DNA from: Pseudomonadota bacterium | GTDB taxonomy: Bacteria > Pseudomonadota > Alphaproteobacteria > SHVZ01 | Length of the DNA: 64,000 bases | Direction: 5' to 3' | Assembly (NCBI GenBank): GCA_016195085.1 | Contig: JACQAG010000039.1 | Location: forward strand, 124,001 to 188,000 | In this document: piece after piece, positions 1-8,682 of the stretch | Layout: each line of letters opens with the position of its first letter | Position numbering within the stretch: the stretch's first letter is position 1 | Notes under the pieces: model-generated | What the model was told of the DNA's origin: nothing | What the model saw: the letters and a program-made list of their open reading frames with translations, nothing else | The model's database searches: none | Translations under genes and position numbers: made by a program

Positions 1-1851
1 CAGCGCGAGCTCGCCGATGTAGTCCGTGATTCCTCCTCGTCTCTCCTCAAGATCATCGACGATGTTCTCGACTTCTCGAAGATCGAAGCCGGCCGGATCG
101 AGATCGAGCGTGTGCCTATGTCGCCGCTCGTCGCCGTCGAAGGCGTCGCGGACGCGCTGGCGCCCCATGCGCAAAAGAAAAAATTGCTGCTCATCACCTT
201 CGTCGACGCCTCGGTGCCGCCGACGGTCGAAGGTGATCCGGTGCGCCTGCGACAAGTCCTTTTCAACCTTGTCGGCAATGCGATCAAGTTCACCGAGCAG
301 GGTGAGGTCGTCGTAAGAGTATCGGTCGACTCGTCGGCGCCCGGTGGAATGATGCTGCGCGCGGAGATAAGTGACACCGGCGTGGGGCTCTCCCAGGAAG
401 CCAGCGCGCGGCTGTTCCAGCCTTTTGTTCAAGCCGACGGCTCTACCACACGCCGGTACGGGGGCACCGGATTAGGGCTGTCCATCTGCCGGGGGCTGAT
501 CGAGCGCTTGGGTGGCGAGATTGGCGTCGACAGTATGCCGGGCGAGGGATCGACCTTCTGGTTCACGATGCTGGTCGGTGCAAGCACGGCCCCGGCTCCC
601 GAAGAACCGGACCTCTCGGGCCTCACCATCCTGGTTATCGAAGACAATTGGACGGTTCAAGACGTGCTCAAGGCCTACCTGTCGATGGCCGGAGCACAAG
701 TCGAAATCGCTCATAGCGCGGAGGCGGCACTCGACCTCCTCCGGCGCTATGCCGCGGCAGACATCGTGATCGATGCGCTCATCGCCGATCTGCGGCTTCC
801 AGGCATGGACGCATTCGCCTTCCGTCGCGCCCTGGACGCAGAGCCCGGCCTGGGGCTGCGGCCTTGCCTCATGCTCACCGCATTCGACGAGCCCGGCCAG
901 CGCGGTCGGGCGCTCGACTCCGGTTTCGCCGCTTACATGACAAAGCCGGTCAGGCGGGCAACGCTGCTTCGCGCCATAGCGGCGGCCTGCGGGCGTGGCC
1001 AAGGACTTGCCGACCACGGTCGTCTGGGTCTCGACCCAATAAAAATCGAGCCGCCGAGCCGGGACGAGGCTCTGGCATCGGGCGAGCTCATTCTGGTCGC
1101 CGAGGATAATCCGACTAATCAGTTGGTCATTACGCGCCAGCTCGCCCAGTTAGGCTGTGCTGCGGATCTAGCGGAGGACGGGATTGCGGCGCTCGCGCAT
1201 TTCCAGGCGATCCGTTACGGCCTCGTGATCACGGACATTCACATGCCGAAGATGGACGGTATGGAGCTCACCGCTGCGATCCGCCGACATGAGCACGCCG
1301 AGGGCCGGTCGCGCGTGCCCATCCTTGCCCTCACCGCCGATGTGCTCGTCAGCGAAGCCGAACGATACCTGGCGGCCGGTATGGATGATCACCTCAGCAA
1401 GCCGATCTCGCTTGCTCAGCTCCAGGATGCGCTTGCTCGTTGGCTGCCTAGAGCCTTGCCGCCGGCGGCTGCCTCGCCGACGCTCCCCGGTCCGCGGGCG
1501 GTTCTGCCTGGCGACGCCAAGATCCTCAATCTCGAGCAGATGCGCCAGAACTTCGGGGTGATCGATGGCGCCGTGATTGCGTTGCTCCGTCGTTACGTCG
1601 AGACCACGGCATCACTCCTTGCAGAAATCGAGCGCGCACTGTCCACGCGCAGCGTCGCCGAGGTTCGACACGCGGCGCATTCGGCCCTTGGCGCATCGCG
1701 CACGGCAGGGGCTGACGAGCTCGCCGCCATCTGTCGCGATCTGGAGATCGCAGTGGATGGAGAGGCTTGGGACGACGCGCGGGCATTGCAAGCGCAGCTT
1801 CGACCGGCTCTCGCGCGGGTGAAGGAGGCGGTGGTGGGTCTCGGCGCCTGA
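1..1851 (+). CDS. Hybrid sensor histidine kinase, 3' part (HATPase-REC-REC-Hpt)
   Basis: The reading frame is open from base 1, so the sensor and the phospho-accepting His box lie off the left edge. The 616 visible residues start with the last DHp helix (LDFSKIEAG, about 23-31). The HATPase domain follows, with its N box (GNAIKF, near 92), G1 box (DTGVG, about 125) and G2 box (GTGLGL, about 156). Two receiver domains have acceptors D263 (IADLR) and D412 (ITDIH) and the usual switch Lys in TKP and SKP. A C-terminal Hpt domain has phospho-acceptor H560. In that Hpt the residues after the His read SALGAS where the family usually has a Leu-Lys-Gly, so the conserved Lys is missing. The product is a membrane or cytoplasmic multistep phosphorelay kinase. 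The regulator 38 bases downstream is a likely partner. The signal sensed is unknown. Confidence 0.93.
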   Translation, partial: QRELADVVRDSSSSLLKIIDDVLDFSKIEAGRIEIERVPMSPLVAVEGVADALAPHAQKKKLLLITFVDASVPPTVEGDPVRLRQVLFNLVGNAIKFTEQGEVVVRVSVDSSAPGGMMLRAEISDTGVGLSQEASARLFQPFVQADGSTTRRYGGTGLGLSICRGLIERLGGEIGVDSMPGEGSTFWFTMLVGASTAPAPEEPDLSGLTILVIEDNWTVQDVLKAYLSMAGAQVEIAHSAEAALDLLRRYAAADIVIDALIADLRLPGMDAFAFRRALDAEPGLGLRPCLMLTAFDEPGQRGRALDSGFAAYMTKPVRRATLLRAIAAACGRGQGLADHGRLGLDPIKIEPPSRDEALASGELILVAEDNPTNQLVITRQLAQLGCAADLAEDGIAALAHFQAIRYGLVITDIHMPKMDGMELTAAIRRHEHAEGRSRVPILALTADVLVSEAERYLAAGMDDHLSKPISLAQLQDALARWLPRALPPAAASPTLPGPRAVLPGDAKILNLEQMRQNFGVIDGAVIALLRRYVETTASLLAEIERALSTRSVAEVRHAAHSALGASRTAGADELAAICRDLEIAVDGEAWDDARALQAQLRPALARVKEAVVGLGA

Positions 1852-1889
1852 TCCGCAATGATCTCGCTCCGAATGAGAGGAGACTGAGT

Positions 1890-2300
1890 ATGGGCGTTGC
1901 AGTAGGGTCGATTCGCGTGCTGTTGATCGATGACAATGACTTCATGCGGGAGACGGTTGCCTCCATGCTGCGCGATATCGGGTTCCGGGACATTTCACAG
2001 GCTCGGGACGGAGACGACGCGCTCCGCCAGCTCAAGCAGGCCAACCCCGGACTGATCATCTGCGACATCGCCATGCAGCCGATGGACGGCCTGCAATTCG
2101 TCGAGGCCCTCAGGAAGCACAGCTGGCCGAGAGCGGCAGAGATTCCCGTTATCCTTCTCACCGTCCACACCGAGGCGCCGATCGTCAAGCAAGCGGTGAA
2201 GCTCGGCGTCGAGGCTTACGTCGTCAAACCCGTGCAGAGGAAGGAGCTTGAGGCGCGCGTTGTGACCGTCTTGGAGAACGCCTTGGTGCGGCGCCGGTGA
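1890..2300 (+). CDS. Single-domain CheY-like response regulator
   Basis: This 136-residue protein is a lone receiver domain. It has the acidic pair D14-D15 (LLIDDN), the phospho-acceptor D59 (IICDIAMQPMDG), the switch Thr in LLTVH and the Lys in VVKPV, so it should be phosphorylatable. There is no output domain. It starts 38 bases after the hybrid kinase stop, and GAGAGGAG lies just upstream of the chosen ATG. The upstream in-frame codons overlap the kinase and have no ribosome site of their own. It probably accepts phosphate from, or drains phosphate from, the kinase's Hpt domain. Its downstream partner cannot be inferred from this window. Confidence 0.9.
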   Translation: MGVAVGSIRVLLIDDNDFMRETVASMLRDIGFRDISQARDGDDALRQLKQANPGLIICDIAMQPMDGLQFVEALRKHSWPRAAEIPVILLTVHTEAPIVKQAVKLGVEAYVVKPVQRKELEARVVTVLENALVRRR

Positions 2301-2407
2301 AACGCCCATCCCACGGTCCTTGCCAACATCGTGCGCGAGACCATGGGCCGTTTTCGGAGGCTATCGCAAGCGCGCGGCGCTGATGGCGCCGGCACGGACC
2401 TGACTTC

Positions 2408-2620
2408 ATGCGCCCCGACCGCTTCATGCTGTTCATCACCCATGACCTGCGGGTGGCCGCCCAGATCTGCGACCGGGCGGCGGTCATGCACAAAGGCGAG
2501 ATCGTCGAGGAAGAGCCGACGGCCAGGATCTTCGGCGAGCCGCAGCACCCCTATACGCAGACGCTGATTGCGTCGATCCCGGGCAAGAACTGGACGGCCT
2601 CGGCGGCACCGGATGCGTAG
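2408..2620 (+). pseudogene. C-terminal fragment of an oligopeptide ABC transporter ATPase (OppD/DppD type)
   Basis: Only about 70 codons remain. They match the tail of an oligopeptide/dipeptide importer ATPase: the H-loop region FITHDL, then VAAQICDRAAVMHKGE, IVEEEPTA, and the OppD-type C-terminal element HPYTQTLI. Walker A, the Q-loop, the LSGGQ signature and Walker B are all absent, and nothing ABC-like precedes it in any frame. The fragment therefore cannot hydrolyse ATP. An ATG at 2408 is available but is probably not used. A shorter trace of the same tail lies at 8182-8245, on the far side of the sulfatase and transporter block. Confidence 0.85.
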
Positions 2621-2700
2621 ACTCACGCTTCGGGGCTGATGGCCGCGCGGACCGCGTTCGCTTCGGGACCGAGATCCGCCGCCGTCGCCTTCGACCCTTC

Positions 2701-4173
2701 CTACCGAGCCAGCCAGTTGTCGCCGGACTTGAGCGGCCAGCGGTATTGCTCCTTCGGAGCGACCTGGCGCGCCCATGCGGCGAGGAGCGCATGCTCCTCC
2801 CGTCGCTGCCTTTGTAGGCGGGCAATGGCCTCCGGATTCCAGTCCGCCAGCAGCTTCTCCAGGAGAGCGCCGCGGACCGCCGCATGCGATCCCCGCTCCG
2901 CCAGATCGGTCTCTTCCCGCGGATCGTCGACGAGATCGAACAGCTCGGGCCGGTGCCCATGGTGGTAGACCAGCTTCCAGCGGCCGCTGCGGATCATCCG
3001 CTGGACCACGACCCGGCCCCCGGACCATGAGGGGGCGCCGTCGCTGACATATTCGCTGAAGGTCTCATCCACCCAGGCTGCATTCGGATTAGTGAGCAAG
3101 GGGAGAAAACTTCGCCCTTGGCTATAGGGAATGGCCGGCGCCTCGAGCGCTTGCAAAAGCGTCGCCGTGAGATCGATGGAGTTGAGGATCTCAGGGCGCC
3201 GCTGGCCGCCGGCAAGACGGCTTGGCCAGCGGATGATGAGCGGAATCCGTGCGGATTCGTCGTACATCGTCGACTTCCACCAGAGGCCGCGATTGCCGAG
3301 ATGGTCACCATGATCGGTCGTGTAGACGACGATCGTGTCCTCGGCGAGCCCGGCATCCTCCAGCGCCTTCAGAATGCGCCCGATCATGGCATCGAGGGTG
3401 GCGACCAGCCCGTAATAGGCGGCCCGCGCCCGCATCGTCTCGTCCATGCTCACATCGGCGATGCCGCGGTCTTCCCGCCACCATTTGAGGTAGGGATGCT
3501 CATCGCGCGGCACCGGAATGTGCGGCGGTGCCACCTTGTCCTTGAAGCGGTCGAAAGCGTCCAGTCGACAGACATAGGGCGGATGCGGCAGCAGCCAGCC
3601 GACCACCGCGGCGAACGGCGCCTTATCGCCACCCGCCCGGCGCCGCCCCAGCTCGGCCAGGAGCTCGCAGGCGGCCCGGGTCACATCGTGATCGTGCAGC
3701 TCGTAAGAGCATTGCCCAGGGCCGGAATTGCGCACGCTCTCGCGATAGGGATCATTCGCCTTCTCGAGGACGCCGAGATCGTGCATCCGCCCCCCGATCC
3801 AGTTGGTGCTGTGGTCGCCGACTTCCCGTTGCGCAAAGCCGCGCAGCTGATCGGGGCCGAGGGAATGCATGCGACCGATGAGAGTCGGCCGGAAGCCGAC
3901 GCTGCCCAGAGAATGCGCCAGGGTGGGAATGCCCGAAGGCAGAATGTCCTGGTTCGTCCAGCAGGACTGCGCATAGGGATGCCGCGCCGTCAGCAGCGAC
4001 ATGCGCGAGGGCAGGCAGATCGGCGACGGGCAATAGGCCCCCTCGAAGGTGATCCCTTCGGCGGCGAGGCGATCGAGGTTGGGGGTCTCGGCAATGGCGT
4101 CGCCATAGCAGCCGGCAACCGACTGCGCATGCTGATCGGACCAAAGGAAAAGCAAGTTGGGAGGCACCGTCAT
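2701..4173 (-). CDS. Sulfatase (formylglycine-dependent sulfate ester hydrolase)
   Basis: This 490-residue type I sulfatase hydrolyses sulfate monoesters. The maturation motif CLPSR has its Cys at 53, which is converted to formylglycine in this family. The N-terminal metal site reads WSDQ (12-14), and TDHGDHLG in the C-terminal half supplies the other metal ligands. There is no clear signal peptide, which suggests a cytoplasmic enzyme like choline-sulfatase. The ATG at 4173 begins the protein just before the first beta strand; upstream codons are not sulfatase-like. It is divergent from an ABC importer of the sulfonate/sulfate-ester kind, so the pair probably takes up and desulfates an organic sulfate. 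The actual substrate (choline-O-sulfate, aryl or alkyl sulfate) is not shown by the sequence. Confidence 0.92.
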   Translation of the reverse strand: MTVPPNLLFLWSDQHAQSVAGCYGDAIAETPNLDRLAAEGITFEGAYCPSPICLPSRMSLLTARHPYAQSCWTNQDILPSGIPTLAHSLGSVGFRPTLIGRMHSLGPDQLRGFAQREVGDHSTNWIGGRMHDLGVLEKANDPYRESVRNSGPGQCSYELHDHDVTRAACELLAELGRRRAGGDKAPFAAVVGWLLPHPPYVCRLDAFDRFKDKVAPPHIPVPRDEHPYLKWWREDRGIADVSMDETMRARAAYYGLVATLDAMIGRILKALEDAGLAEDTIVVYTTDHGDHLGNRGLWWKSTMYDESARIPLIIRWPSRLAGGQRRPEILNSIDLTATLLQALEAPAIPYSQGRSFLPLLTNPNAAWVDETFSEYVSDGAPSWSGGRVVVQRMIRSGRWKLVYHHGHRPELFDLVDDPREETDLAERGSHAAVRGALLEKLLADWNPEAIARLQRQRREEHALLAAWARQVAPKEQYRWPLKSGDNWLAR

Positions 4174-4359
4174 GCTGTAATGGCCTCGGCGAAGGGGGAT
4201 TGATGCCGCGCAGAACACCGGCGCGAGCAGTATTGACGTCGAGGTGTGGCGGGTAAAGGATATTGTATTTATCGTGTGTATTAAGTGATGACACTGGCTA
4301 AGCCCCACATTAAGGGCGTCAAGCCGCCGATCGAAACGCGAAAAACGGGAGGAACCCTC
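4174..4359. promoter_or_regulatory. Divergent intergenic region between sulfatase and ABC importer
   Basis: These 186 bases separate two genes transcribed away from each other, so both promoters should lie here. The stretch 4255-4310 is clearly more AT-rich than its surroundings. A TTGACG at about 4233 could be a -35 element for the rightward operon, but no convincing -10 follows at the right distance. No strong inverted repeat was found, and the regulator is unknown. Confidence 0.5.
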
Positions 4360-5400
4360 ATGCAGACCAAACGGCGCGTCCTGGCGGCGCTCGTCGCCAC
4401 GCTCCTGCTTCTCACCGCGGGGGCTGAGGCGCAGGAGAAGATGGATATCAAGATCGGCGCGGGTGTGGCCAGCGATCATGCGCCGGCCTTCGCAGCACTC
4501 GAGCGCGGCATCTTCGCCAAGCACGGCCTCAACGCCAAGCTCGTCATCTATCCAACCGGGGTCGAAGAGATCAACGGCATGCTCGCCGGCGCCCAGGAAG
4601 TCAGCGTCATGGGCACGATCCCCTTCCTCGCCGGCGTGTCCAACGGCCTTCCCTTGATCCTCATCGGCCATCTCCATAGCGATGCGACCCAGGATAACTA
4701 CTCGACCGGCCACTCGATCGTCGTCGGCGCCGGAACCGGCATCAAGGACATCAAGGGGCTGAAGGGCAAGAAGGTCGGGCTCCCGCGCGGAACCGGTGCG
4801 GAGGCGTTCCTCATCGGGCATTTGCAGGCGAACGGGCTCAATGCCAGCGACGTGTCGCTCATCAACGTCAAGCCGGCCGATCTCGCGACGGGCCTGGTGA
4901 ACAAGGACGTGGACGCGATCGCCATCTGGGAGCCGTGGCCGAGCGCTGCCGTCGTCAACATTCCGGGCACGGTCAGGATCGCGTCGGGCGGCTGCCCAAC
5001 CTGCTACATCCCGGCGGCGTTGCTGACGACGAAGAAGATCGTCGCCGAGAAACCTGAGCTGCTGCGCCGATTCATGGCCGCCTTCGCCGAGGCCGAGCAG
5101 TGGGTCCGCAACAACTCCGACGCGGCGGCGGAGATCGACATGCGCTGGGTCCCGGGGATCGAGCTCGCGGTCATGAAGGAGGCGGTCAAGCAGGCCAACT
5201 ACGATCTCCGCATGTCGAAATACACGGACGAGATGTTCAAGGCGAAGACCATTCCGAGCCTGGTCTCGGCCGGCAACGTGAAGGCGGCCTTCGATCCGGC
5301 ACCGAACATCGATCCGCAATTCTATCTGGCGGCGGAATCGAAATATCCGCAGTTCTTCTCCGACCTGAAGCCGATTCCGGCCGAGAAGCGGCTGAAGTAA
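4360..5400 (+). CDS. ABC transporter periplasmic substrate-binding protein (NMT1/SsuA-like)
   Basis: The 346-residue protein has a Sec signal peptide (KRR, then a hydrophobic core ending AEA-Q near residue 24). The mature part has the NMT1/SsuA/TauA fold, with GVASDHAPAFAALE near the start, a GLKGKKVGLPRGTGAE segment and VDAIAIWEPWPS in the second lobe. Such proteins bind sulfonates, nitrate, taurine, aromatic sulfates or thiamine precursors. The ATG at 4360 follows GGGAGGA by six bases; longer upstream starts lack a ribosome site and would bury the signal peptide. It is the first gene of a five-gene operon with an ATPase, a small membrane protein and two permeases, opposite the sulfatase, so sulfate esters are the favoured ligand. 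Confidence 0.9.
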   Translation: MQTKRRVLAALVATLLLLTAGAEAQEKMDIKIGAGVASDHAPAFAALERGIFAKHGLNAKLVIYPTGVEEINGMLAGAQEVSVMGTIPFLAGVSNGLPLILIGHLHSDATQDNYSTGHSIVVGAGTGIKDIKGLKGKKVGLPRGTGAEAFLIGHLQANGLNASDVSLINVKPADLATGLVNKDVDAIAIWEPWPSAAVVNIPGTVRIASGGCPTCYIPAALLTTKKIVAEKPELLRRFMAAFAEAEQWVRNNSDAAAEIDMRWVPGIELAVMKEAVKQANYDLRMSKYTDEMFKAKTIPSLVSAGNVKAAFDPAPNIDPQFYLAAESKYPQFFSDLKPIPAEKRLK

Positions 5401-5405
5401 CCGGC

Positions 5406-6197
5406 TTGCCGACGCAAGCTGTGGGCGCGCCCGCCAAGATCGAGATGCGGGGTCTGTCCATTGACTATGTCAATGAGGACCAGGGCACCCGCCACCAGGC
5501 CGTGGATGGTCTCGATCTCGACATCTACGCCCATGAATTCCTGTGCGTGGTGGGCCCCAGCGGCTGCGGCAAGTCCACCCTGATTTCGGCGATCTCCGGC
5601 TTTCTCCGGCCGACATCGGGCACGCTCCTCATGGACGGCGTGCCGATCCGGGGGCCCGGCGCCGATCGCGGGGTGGTCTTTCAGGAATACGCGCTTCTGC
5701 CTTGGAAGACCGTGCTGGACAATGTCGGCCTCGGCCTCAAGCTCCGCGGCATGCCGAAAGCCGAACGCAACCAAACGGCGCGCCGCTATCTCAAGCTCAC
5801 CAACCTCGAAGCGGCCGAGGCGAAGTACCCCTACGAGCTCTCGGGCGGCATGAAGCAGCGCGCCGCGGTCGCCCGCACGCTTGCCAATCAGCCGCAAATC
5901 ATGCTGATGGATGAGCCCTTCGCTGCCGTCGACGCGCAGACGCGAATGACGCTGCAGGAGGAGCTGCTGCGGATCTGCGCCAGCACCAAGGTCACCGTGC
6001 TGTTCGTCACCCATAGCGTCGAGGAGGCGGTTTTCCTAGCCGACCGCGTGGCGGTGCTCTCGCCCGGACCGGGACGGCTGCGCGAGGTGCTCACCGTCAA
6101 TATTCCCAGGGCGAACCGCAGCTGGAACCAGCTCAACAACGATCCCGACTATGTCGCCATCCGCGACCGGGTCCTTGCTCTCGTCCGCACCCATTGA
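5406..6197 (+). CDS. ABC transporter ATP-binding protein (SsuB/TauB family)
   Basis: This 263-residue ATPase energises the importer. All nucleotide-binding motifs are present: Walker A GPSGCGKST, Q-loop VVFQEYALLPW, signature LSGGMKQR, Walker B LMDEPFAAVD and H-loop FVTHS. The start is not certain. ATG 5445 would fall inside the first beta strand (IEMRGLSIDY), so TTG 5406 or GTG 5421 is more likely; I chose TTG 5406, six bases after the binding-protein stop. The PWKT element after the Q-loop is typical of the nitrate/sulfonate/taurine subgroup. Confidence 0.88.
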   Translation: MPTQAVGAPAKIEMRGLSIDYVNEDQGTRHQAVDGLDLDIYAHEFLCVVGPSGCGKSTLISAISGFLRPTSGTLLMDGVPIRGPGADRGVVFQEYALLPWKTVLDNVGLGLKLRGMPKAERNQTARRYLKLTNLEAAEAKYPYELSGGMKQRAAVARTLANQPQIMLMDEPFAAVDAQTRMTLQEELLRICASTKVTVLFVTHSVEEAVFLADRVAVLSPGPGRLREVLTVNIPRANRSWNQLNNDPDYVAIRDRVLALVRTH

Positions 6198-6207
6198 AGC
6201 GATCGGC

Positions 6208-6546
6208 ATGACGGCAACGGCGCGGCGCTCCTGGCTCGGGCTTCCCGCCGTCTGGGTGACCGCGGTGTTGCTGGTTCTTTGGCTCGGGTTCGAGACCTGG
6301 TCGTCCTTCGAGGCCGAACGCAAGCTGCGTGCGGCCGGCCTTGCCGATGCCGGCGATCCGGTCAATGTCGAAGTCATCCTCGCCATCAGCGCCGAGCAAT
6401 TCCACATGACCTTGCTGCAGGATGTCGGCCGTTTGGTCGGCGTGGATGCGCGCCATGTGCTGCTCATGGACGTCCCCCGCGAGGCCTTGCGCTCGCTTGC
6501 CCGTAACTATTGGGTCCTCGCCGTCCGACCCTGGGCCGGGCGGTAG
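6208..6546 (+). CDS. Small membrane-anchored protein of unknown function
   Basis: I do not recognise this 112-residue protein. It has one hydrophobic segment near the N-terminus (about residues 11-29, LPAVWVTAVLLVLWLG) and a soluble domain of about 80 residues. That domain contains VNVEVILAISAEQFHMTLL and a conserved-looking LLMDVPREAL stretch. It lies 10 bases after the ATPase and 4 bases before the first permease, so it is co-transcribed with the importer and may be an accessory subunit. The longer start at 6151 would overlap the ATPase and was not chosen. Confidence 0.6.
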   Translation: MTATARRSWLGLPAVWVTAVLLVLWLGFETWSSFEAERKLRAAGLADAGDPVNVEVILAISAEQFHMTLLQDVGRLVGVDARHVLLMDVPREALRSLARNYWVLAVRPWAGR

Positions 6547-6550
6547 CGCC

Positions 6551-7402
6551 ATGACCCTTCCCGCTGTAGCGTCGTCGCAGCCGCCGCTCATGCTCTACCA
6601 CGATAGGCTGAACCGAGCCCTGCGCCGGCACGCCCGACTGTTGAAGGGCATTGCCGGATTGGTCTTGTTCTTCGCGCTCTGGCAGCTCTCGGTGCCGCTC
6701 ATCGGGCTCTCCGAATACTTCTATCCCTCGCCCAGGCGCGTCGCACAGAGCTTCGTCGAGCTCATCGAGAAGGGGATTCTACCCGTCTATGTCTTGGACA
6801 GCATCGGCCGCTACGCATCGTCCGTCGCCATCGGAACCCTGATCGGTGTGTCGCTCGGCCTGATGATCGGCCTCAGCCGCGCCGTATCCCGAGTCCTCGG
6901 ACCGCTCATCAATTTCATGTATGCGATCGTCGAGGGGGCGTGGATCCCGCTCTTCGTCGTCTGGTGGGGCTATGGCTTCAAGGTGATCATCGTCCTTCTC
7001 ATCTACATCATGGTCTTTCCGCTGCTCTACAACACGATTGTCGGCGTCCGCGCGATTCCGCAGATCTATATCAACGCTGTCCGCACCCTCGGCGCCTCGC
7101 CGTTCCAGATCCTCATCAACGTCATCCTGCCGGCGGCGCTGCCGAACATCATCACGGGATTTCGTGTCGGTGCCGGCTTCGCGTTCCGTGGCTTGATCTT
7201 CGCCGAGATGCTCGCCGCCAAGACCGGCATCGGCTACTTGATCTACGAGGGCGCCTCGGCGCAGAACACGGCACGCACCATCGTCGGCATGCTGTGCATG
7301 GGCGTCTTGTGGCTGGCCATCGATCGGATCTATCTCAGACCCTTCGAGCGGGCCACGGTCGAGCGCTGGGGAATCGTCGTGACCGCGGCCAGGCAGGGAT
7401 AG
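6551..7402 (+). CDS. ABC transporter permease (SsuC/TauC family), first of two
   Basis: This 283-residue inner-membrane permease has about six transmembrane helices. It has the SsuC-like opening (FFALWQLSVPLIGLSEYFYPSP) and a cytoplasmic coupling loop near AVRTLGASPFQILINVILPAALPNI, the EAA-like motif that docks on the ATPase. ATG 6551 follows the small membrane protein by four bases. A second, divergent permease follows four bases after the stop, so the channel is probably a heterodimer, which is unusual for this family where one permease usually forms a homodimer. Confidence 0.9.
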   Translation: MTLPAVASSQPPLMLYHDRLNRALRRHARLLKGIAGLVLFFALWQLSVPLIGLSEYFYPSPRRVAQSFVELIEKGILPVYVLDSIGRYASSVAIGTLIGVSLGLMIGLSRAVSRVLGPLINFMYAIVEGAWIPLFVVWWGYGFKVIIVLLIYIMVFPLLYNTIVGVRAIPQIYINAVRTLGASPFQILINVILPAALPNIITGFRVGAGFAFRGLIFAEMLAAKTGIGYLIYEGASAQNTARTIVGMLCMGVLWLAIDRIYLRPFERATVERWGIVVTAARQG

Positions 7403-7406
7403 CGCC

Positions 7407-8180
7407 ATGAGCCGACGCAGCGTCAATGACGGGCTTCTGGGGGCACTCCCCTTCGCCGCCCTCATCCTCGCCTGGCTCGCAGCCCCGCATTTGATCGTCT
7501 ATCCCCCCTACATGCTGCCCTCGATCGGTGCGATCGGTGAGCGGCTGCTGCAGGCGCTCGGCGACAACAGCCTCGTCAATCACACGATGACGAGCCTCGG
7601 CAGGCTGCTGCTCGGGTTCCTCATCGGCAATGCCATCGCCATCCCGCTCGGGATCGCCATCGCCCTCAATCGGCATGTCGCCGACCTCCTGATGCCGCTC
7701 CTCACCTTCCTGCAGTCGATCGCCGGCATCGCCTGGATTCCCCTGGCGATCATCTGGTTCGGAATCGGCAATGGCGCCATCGTGTTCGTGATCGCGAACA
7801 TCATCTTCTTCAGCGTGATCTACAACACCGTCATCGGCGTCCAGACCATACCCGTTTCCCTCCGGCGCGCCGTCCTCAGCCATGGCGGCAGCGGGCTCCA
7901 GCTGCTGACCGAGCTGATCGTGCCGGGTGCCTTGATGCAGATCATCCTCGGGCTCAGAACCTCGGTCGCCCTGGGATGGCGGGCGCTGGTGGCAGGCGAG
8001 ATGCTGGCCGGCGCCAGCGGCCTTGGCTACATGACCCTGGAAGCGGTGCAATGGTACAAGACCGACACGGTGATCCTGGGCATGCTGCTGATCGGCCTGC
8101 TGTGGCTGCTGATCGATCGCTTCGTATTCACCCCGCTCGAGCGGATCACGGTCATCCGCTGGGGTCTTGTCCAACGATGA
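7407..8180 (+). CDS. ABC transporter permease (SsuC/TauC family), second of two
   Basis: This 257-residue inner-membrane permease is related to its neighbour, with YPPYMLPS near the N-terminus and the coupling-loop motif around LSHGGSGLQLLTELIVPGAL. Five to six hydrophobic helices are visible. It starts at ATG 7407, four bases after the previous stop, and ends the importer operon. The bases immediately after its TGA resemble the OppD-tail fragment also found at 2500, which marks a recombination edge. Confidence 0.9.
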   Translation: MSRRSVNDGLLGALPFAALILAWLAAPHLIVYPPYMLPSIGAIGERLLQALGDNSLVNHTMTSLGRLLLGFLIGNAIAIPLGIAIALNRHVADLLMPLLTFLQSIAGIAWIPLAIIWFGIGNGAIVFVIANIIFFSVIYNTVIGVQTIPVSLRRAVLSHGGSGLQLLTELIVPGALMQIILGLRTSVALGWRALVAGEMLAGASGLGYMTLEAVQWYKTDTVILGMLLIGLLWLLIDRFVFTPLERITVIRWGLVQR

Positions 8181-8181
8181 C

Positions 8182-8245
8182 GATCGTCGAGGAAGGACCG
8201 ACGGCCAGGACTGGGCGGCGCCGGCGGCGCGGAGACCTCACGCGG
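8182..8245 (+). pseudogene. Trace of an oligopeptide ABC ATPase tail
   Basis: Bases 8182-8210 match 2500-2528 at 27 of 29 positions by hand count. They would encode IVEEGPTAR, the conserved OppD-tail element seen as IVEEEPTAR in the left fragment. After an apparent internal deletion, similarity resumes weakly with the last 40 or so bases of the left fragment. It is too short to be functional. It begins directly after the permease stop codon. Confidence 0.45.
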
Positions 8246-8654
8246 GTCCGGGTGGCCCTTTGAGCTCGACCGTGTTGCCGTCGGGATCGGCGAGGTAGAT
8301 CGAGGGGCCGTCGCCCTCGGCACCATAGCGGCGGACGACGGGGCCGGGCTCGACGCCATGGGATTTGAGATGCGCTTGGATCGCCGCCCCCTCGAAGGGC
8401 TCCACCCTGATGCAGAGGTGATCCATGTTCCGGCCTTCGGCGCCGGGTGCCGCGCCGCCCTCGCGGCCGAGCTTGCCCGCGATATCGACGAGGTCGATGA
8501 GCGAGCGTCCGGCGCGGAGCTGCACCAGGCCGATCGCCTCCTGGCACTTCTCCACATGGCAACCCAGGACATCGCAATAGAACGTGATGGCGCGGGTGAC
8601 GTCGCCGACCCTGAGCACGACGTGGTCGAGGCCAATTGGATTTATGATCGTCAA
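8238..8654 (-). CDS. VOC-family protein (glyoxalase/dioxygenase fold)
   Basis: This 138-residue single VOC domain belongs to the glyoxalase I/extradiol dioxygenase superfamily. The N-terminal GLDHVVLRVGD carries the first metal-ligand His. The middle GRNMDHLCIRVE carries another, and the C-terminal YLADPDGNTVELKG carries the usual Glu ligand. It is cytoplasmic and metal-dependent, and its substrate cannot be told. It lies downstream of a low-GC gene on the same strand with a 28-base gap, but the two differ in composition and are unlikely to be functionally linked. Confidence 0.85.
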   Translation of the reverse strand: MTIINPIGLDHVVLRVGDVTRAITFYCDVLGCHVEKCQEAIGLVQLRAGRSLIDLVDIAGKLGREGGAAPGAEGRNMDHLCIRVEPFEGAAIQAHLKSHGVEPGPVVRRYGAEGDGPSIYLADPDGNTVELKGPPGPA

Positions 8655-8682
8655 AGCTGTCCTCCCCAGTCGTACGACACGT

